From Minisyncoccota bacterium (GTDB lineage Bacteria > Patescibacteriota > Microgenomatia > PFEM01 > JAFGMK01), in contig JAFGMK010000030.1 in the NCBI GenBank assembly GCA_016927565.1, forward strand, positions 1 through 38,666: a DNA stretch of 38,666 nt, written 5' to 3'. Below the pieces are notes generated by a model, which worked only from the letters and a program-made list of their open reading frames with translations, did not search any database and was not told where the DNA came from. Below, in pieces: positions 37,459 to 38,666 of this stretch. Both the position numbers and the translations under genes were made by a program. Each line of letters starts with the position of its first letter. Within the stretch, counting starts at the first letter, position 1.

Positions 37459-38666
37459 ATGAAGCCTAGAAAAACAGCAGAGGAGAGACTCCGGTTAATC
37501 CGCCAGGTTCTGAATAAGAAGACAACAATCTCCAAAGTTTGTCTTCAGGCAGGAATTTCACGACCGACTTTTTATCGCTGGTTAAAGACATATAAAAAAA
37601 CTGGTTCTTTGGCCCCTCTAAGGCCGGGGAGGCCGCGGAAGGCAAGGGAAAAAGTTGCGAAGAGGAGAAAAAATAAGGTTTTGACTCCGGCCTTAAGACA
37701 ACAACTAGTAAAAAGACTTCTTCCAAAAAATCAGACAGTGGCTGTGATTTGTCGGGAATTTGGTGTTTCTCGGCCAACGGCTTATAAGTGGCTTCGGCGT
37801 TATTTGGATTTAGCCGATCAGAAGCAGATTTATTTGGAAGACAAAAAGCCAGCGGTGCTTCGTTATTATCAGCAAACTCCAGCAGAGTACGAAGAAGTTG
37901 TTTTGAAGGCGGTGGCTAAGAACCCGGAATTAGGGGTAAGGAGGCTGGTTGGGGTTTTGCCTAAGATTGGCCGAAAACCACTTGTTGGTTATCACGGGGT
38001 GCAGAAAATCATGGAGAGAAATGGGCTGAACAACTTAGAGGCTAGGCAAAATTATGCAAAAGACAGTACAATCTGGCTTGACCGCTTTATTTCCGAGATT
38101 GTGAAGATAGCCACTTCTGTTCTGCTATTGCCGGTTAAAAAGAGAGTTTATCTGATCCGCCTGGGATTTGTCGGCTTCCTTTCCGGTCTCAGCACAGTAG
38201 TGGTTCTGGGGACGATTCGATTTTATTTGCTGTTATATTCGGGGAGATCGTTGGGTTCGCAGATCGGAATTTTGACTGCTAGTGTTTCTTTACTGACCGG
38301 TTCAATTTTTCTTTTATACTCTTTGAAATATTATCTTACGGTGGCTTTGGTTTTATCTTTTTCTCAGGAAAAGAAACCTGATGACGGCAAAACCGAAAAA
38401 AAAGCAGCGGTTTTTGGGGAAGGAATGTCTTTTTGGAGTTTAATGGGGAGGATTTTCGGGATTGATATTGAGGTTAATCCGAAAAAAAAGCTGGGGAAGA
38501 GGAGGGGGATTTTGGGTCGGTTAACTTCGCCGATGATTGGTCCTGGCCTAGATCCTGATCTTGATAAAGTCAGACTTTCAAGATATCCCTTTGTCTCCAT
38601 TCAGCTGCCGATGTACAACGAAAAAAGAGTGGCTGAAAGACTTCTCAAGGCCTGTTCCCGGATCAA
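37459..38666 (+). CDS. Transposase-like HTH domains fused to membrane GT2, 3' partial
   Basis: The frame is open from the ATG at 37459 to the window end (402 residues visible, no stop). Residues 10-48 (ISKVCLQAGISRPTFYRWL) and 76-116 (VICREFGVSRPTAYKWLRRY) are two helix-turn-helix units. Residues 140-195 (NPELGVRRLVGVLP, then YHGVQKIMERNGL) match the HTH_21-like segment before the DDE core of IS3/IS481 transposases. Instead of a DDE core there follow membrane helices (about 231-260 and 267-299), a basic linker, and YPFVSIQLPMYNEKRVAERL, the opening of a processive GT2 domain like CSLA or cellulose synthase. The rest of the GT2 lies beyond the edge. The product may be a membrane polysaccharide synthase with a DNA-binding head; the function of that head is unknown. 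Confidence 0.85.
   Translation, partial: MKPRKTAEERLRLIRQVLNKKTTISKVCLQAGISRPTFYRWLKTYKKTGSLAPLRPGRPRKAREKVAKRRKNKVLTPALRQQLVKRLLPKNQTVAVICREFGVSRPTAYKWLRRYLDLADQKQIYLEDKKPAVLRYYQQTPAEYEEVVLKAVAKNPELGVRRLVGVLPKIGRKPLVGYHGVQKIMERNGLNNLEARQNYAKDSTIWLDRFISEIVKIATSVLLLPVKKRVYLIRLGFVGFLSGLSTVVVLGTIRFYLLLYSGRSLGSQIGILTASVSLLTGSIFLLYSLKYYLTVALVLSFSQEKKPDDGKTEKKAAVFGEGMSFWSLMGRIFGIDIEVNPKKKLGKRRGILGRLTSPMIGPGLDPDLDKVRLSRYPFVSIQLPMYNEKRVAERLLKACSRI

Noticed and set aside
37466-37777. 103-codon minus-strand open frame
   Set aside because: It is antisense to the HTH-glycosyltransferase frame, which has clear domain motifs; the minus frame has none.
37459-38040. Stand-alone IS481-type transposase
   Set aside because: The frame continues without a stop into membrane helices and a GT2 start, no DDE residues are present, and no terminal inverted repeats were found.

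Overview
The window looks like chromosomal DNA of a candidate-phyla-radiation (Patescibacteria) bacterium, most likely of the Microgenomates/OP11 type. This is inferred from gene content: membrane-anchored cohesin/dockerin proteins with a pre-dockerin module, giant GT-C-like membrane proteins, very tight gene packing with ATGA or TAATG stop/start overlaps, few Shine-Dalgarno sites, and dense glycosyltransferase and methyltransferase content. No rRNA, tRNA, CRISPR array or intact insertion sequence was seen. UGA behaves as a stop, because many TGA stops are shared with the start of the next gene.

Layout. (A) 1-3858: four tightly coupled genes for secreted, membrane-anchored cohesin proteins, two of which also carry a C-terminal dockerin; the first is cut by the left edge. 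(B) 3950-11155: a run of glycan genes with two GT-C-like membrane proteins, an ALG2-like GT4, a GT2 and two radical SAM/SPASM proteins. (C) 11184-12026 (minus strand): a lone TIM-barrel gene divergent from (D). (D) 12223-29280: one long plus-strand cluster with three paralogous giant membrane proteins of about 1,000-1,080 residues, interleaved with class I methyltransferases, GT4 and GT2 glycosyltransferases. (E) 29348-34663: an unknown soluble protein, then a minus-strand block (radical SAM, formyltransferase-acetyltransferase fusion, DegT aminotransferase) suggestive of amino-sugar or lipid modification, then a divergent methyltransferase. (F) 34951-36633 (minus): an unknown membrane-anchored exported protein. 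(G) 36634-37458: largely gene-poor DNA with a promoter and a palindromic leader. (H) 37459 to the right edge: a large open reading frame that runs off the window.

The genes of B, D and E read as a surface-glycan factory. DegT and the formyl/acetyl fusion would make a modified amino sugar, GT4 and GT2 enzymes would assemble it on the cytoplasmic face, and GT-C-like giants would act across the membrane. Methyltransferases and radical SAM enzymes could decorate sugars or lipids. The cohesin/dockerin proteins of A are plausible surface scaffolds that such glycans decorate. These functional links are inferences from co-location.

The most unusual object is the gene at the right edge. Its first 200 or so residues look like the DNA-binding half of an IS481/IS3-type transposase (two helix-turn-helix units plus an HTH_21-like segment). 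They are followed by membrane helices and the start of a processive GT2 domain instead of the DDE catalytic core. It is preceded by its own promoter and a set of mutually exclusive palindromes at the predicted transcription start.
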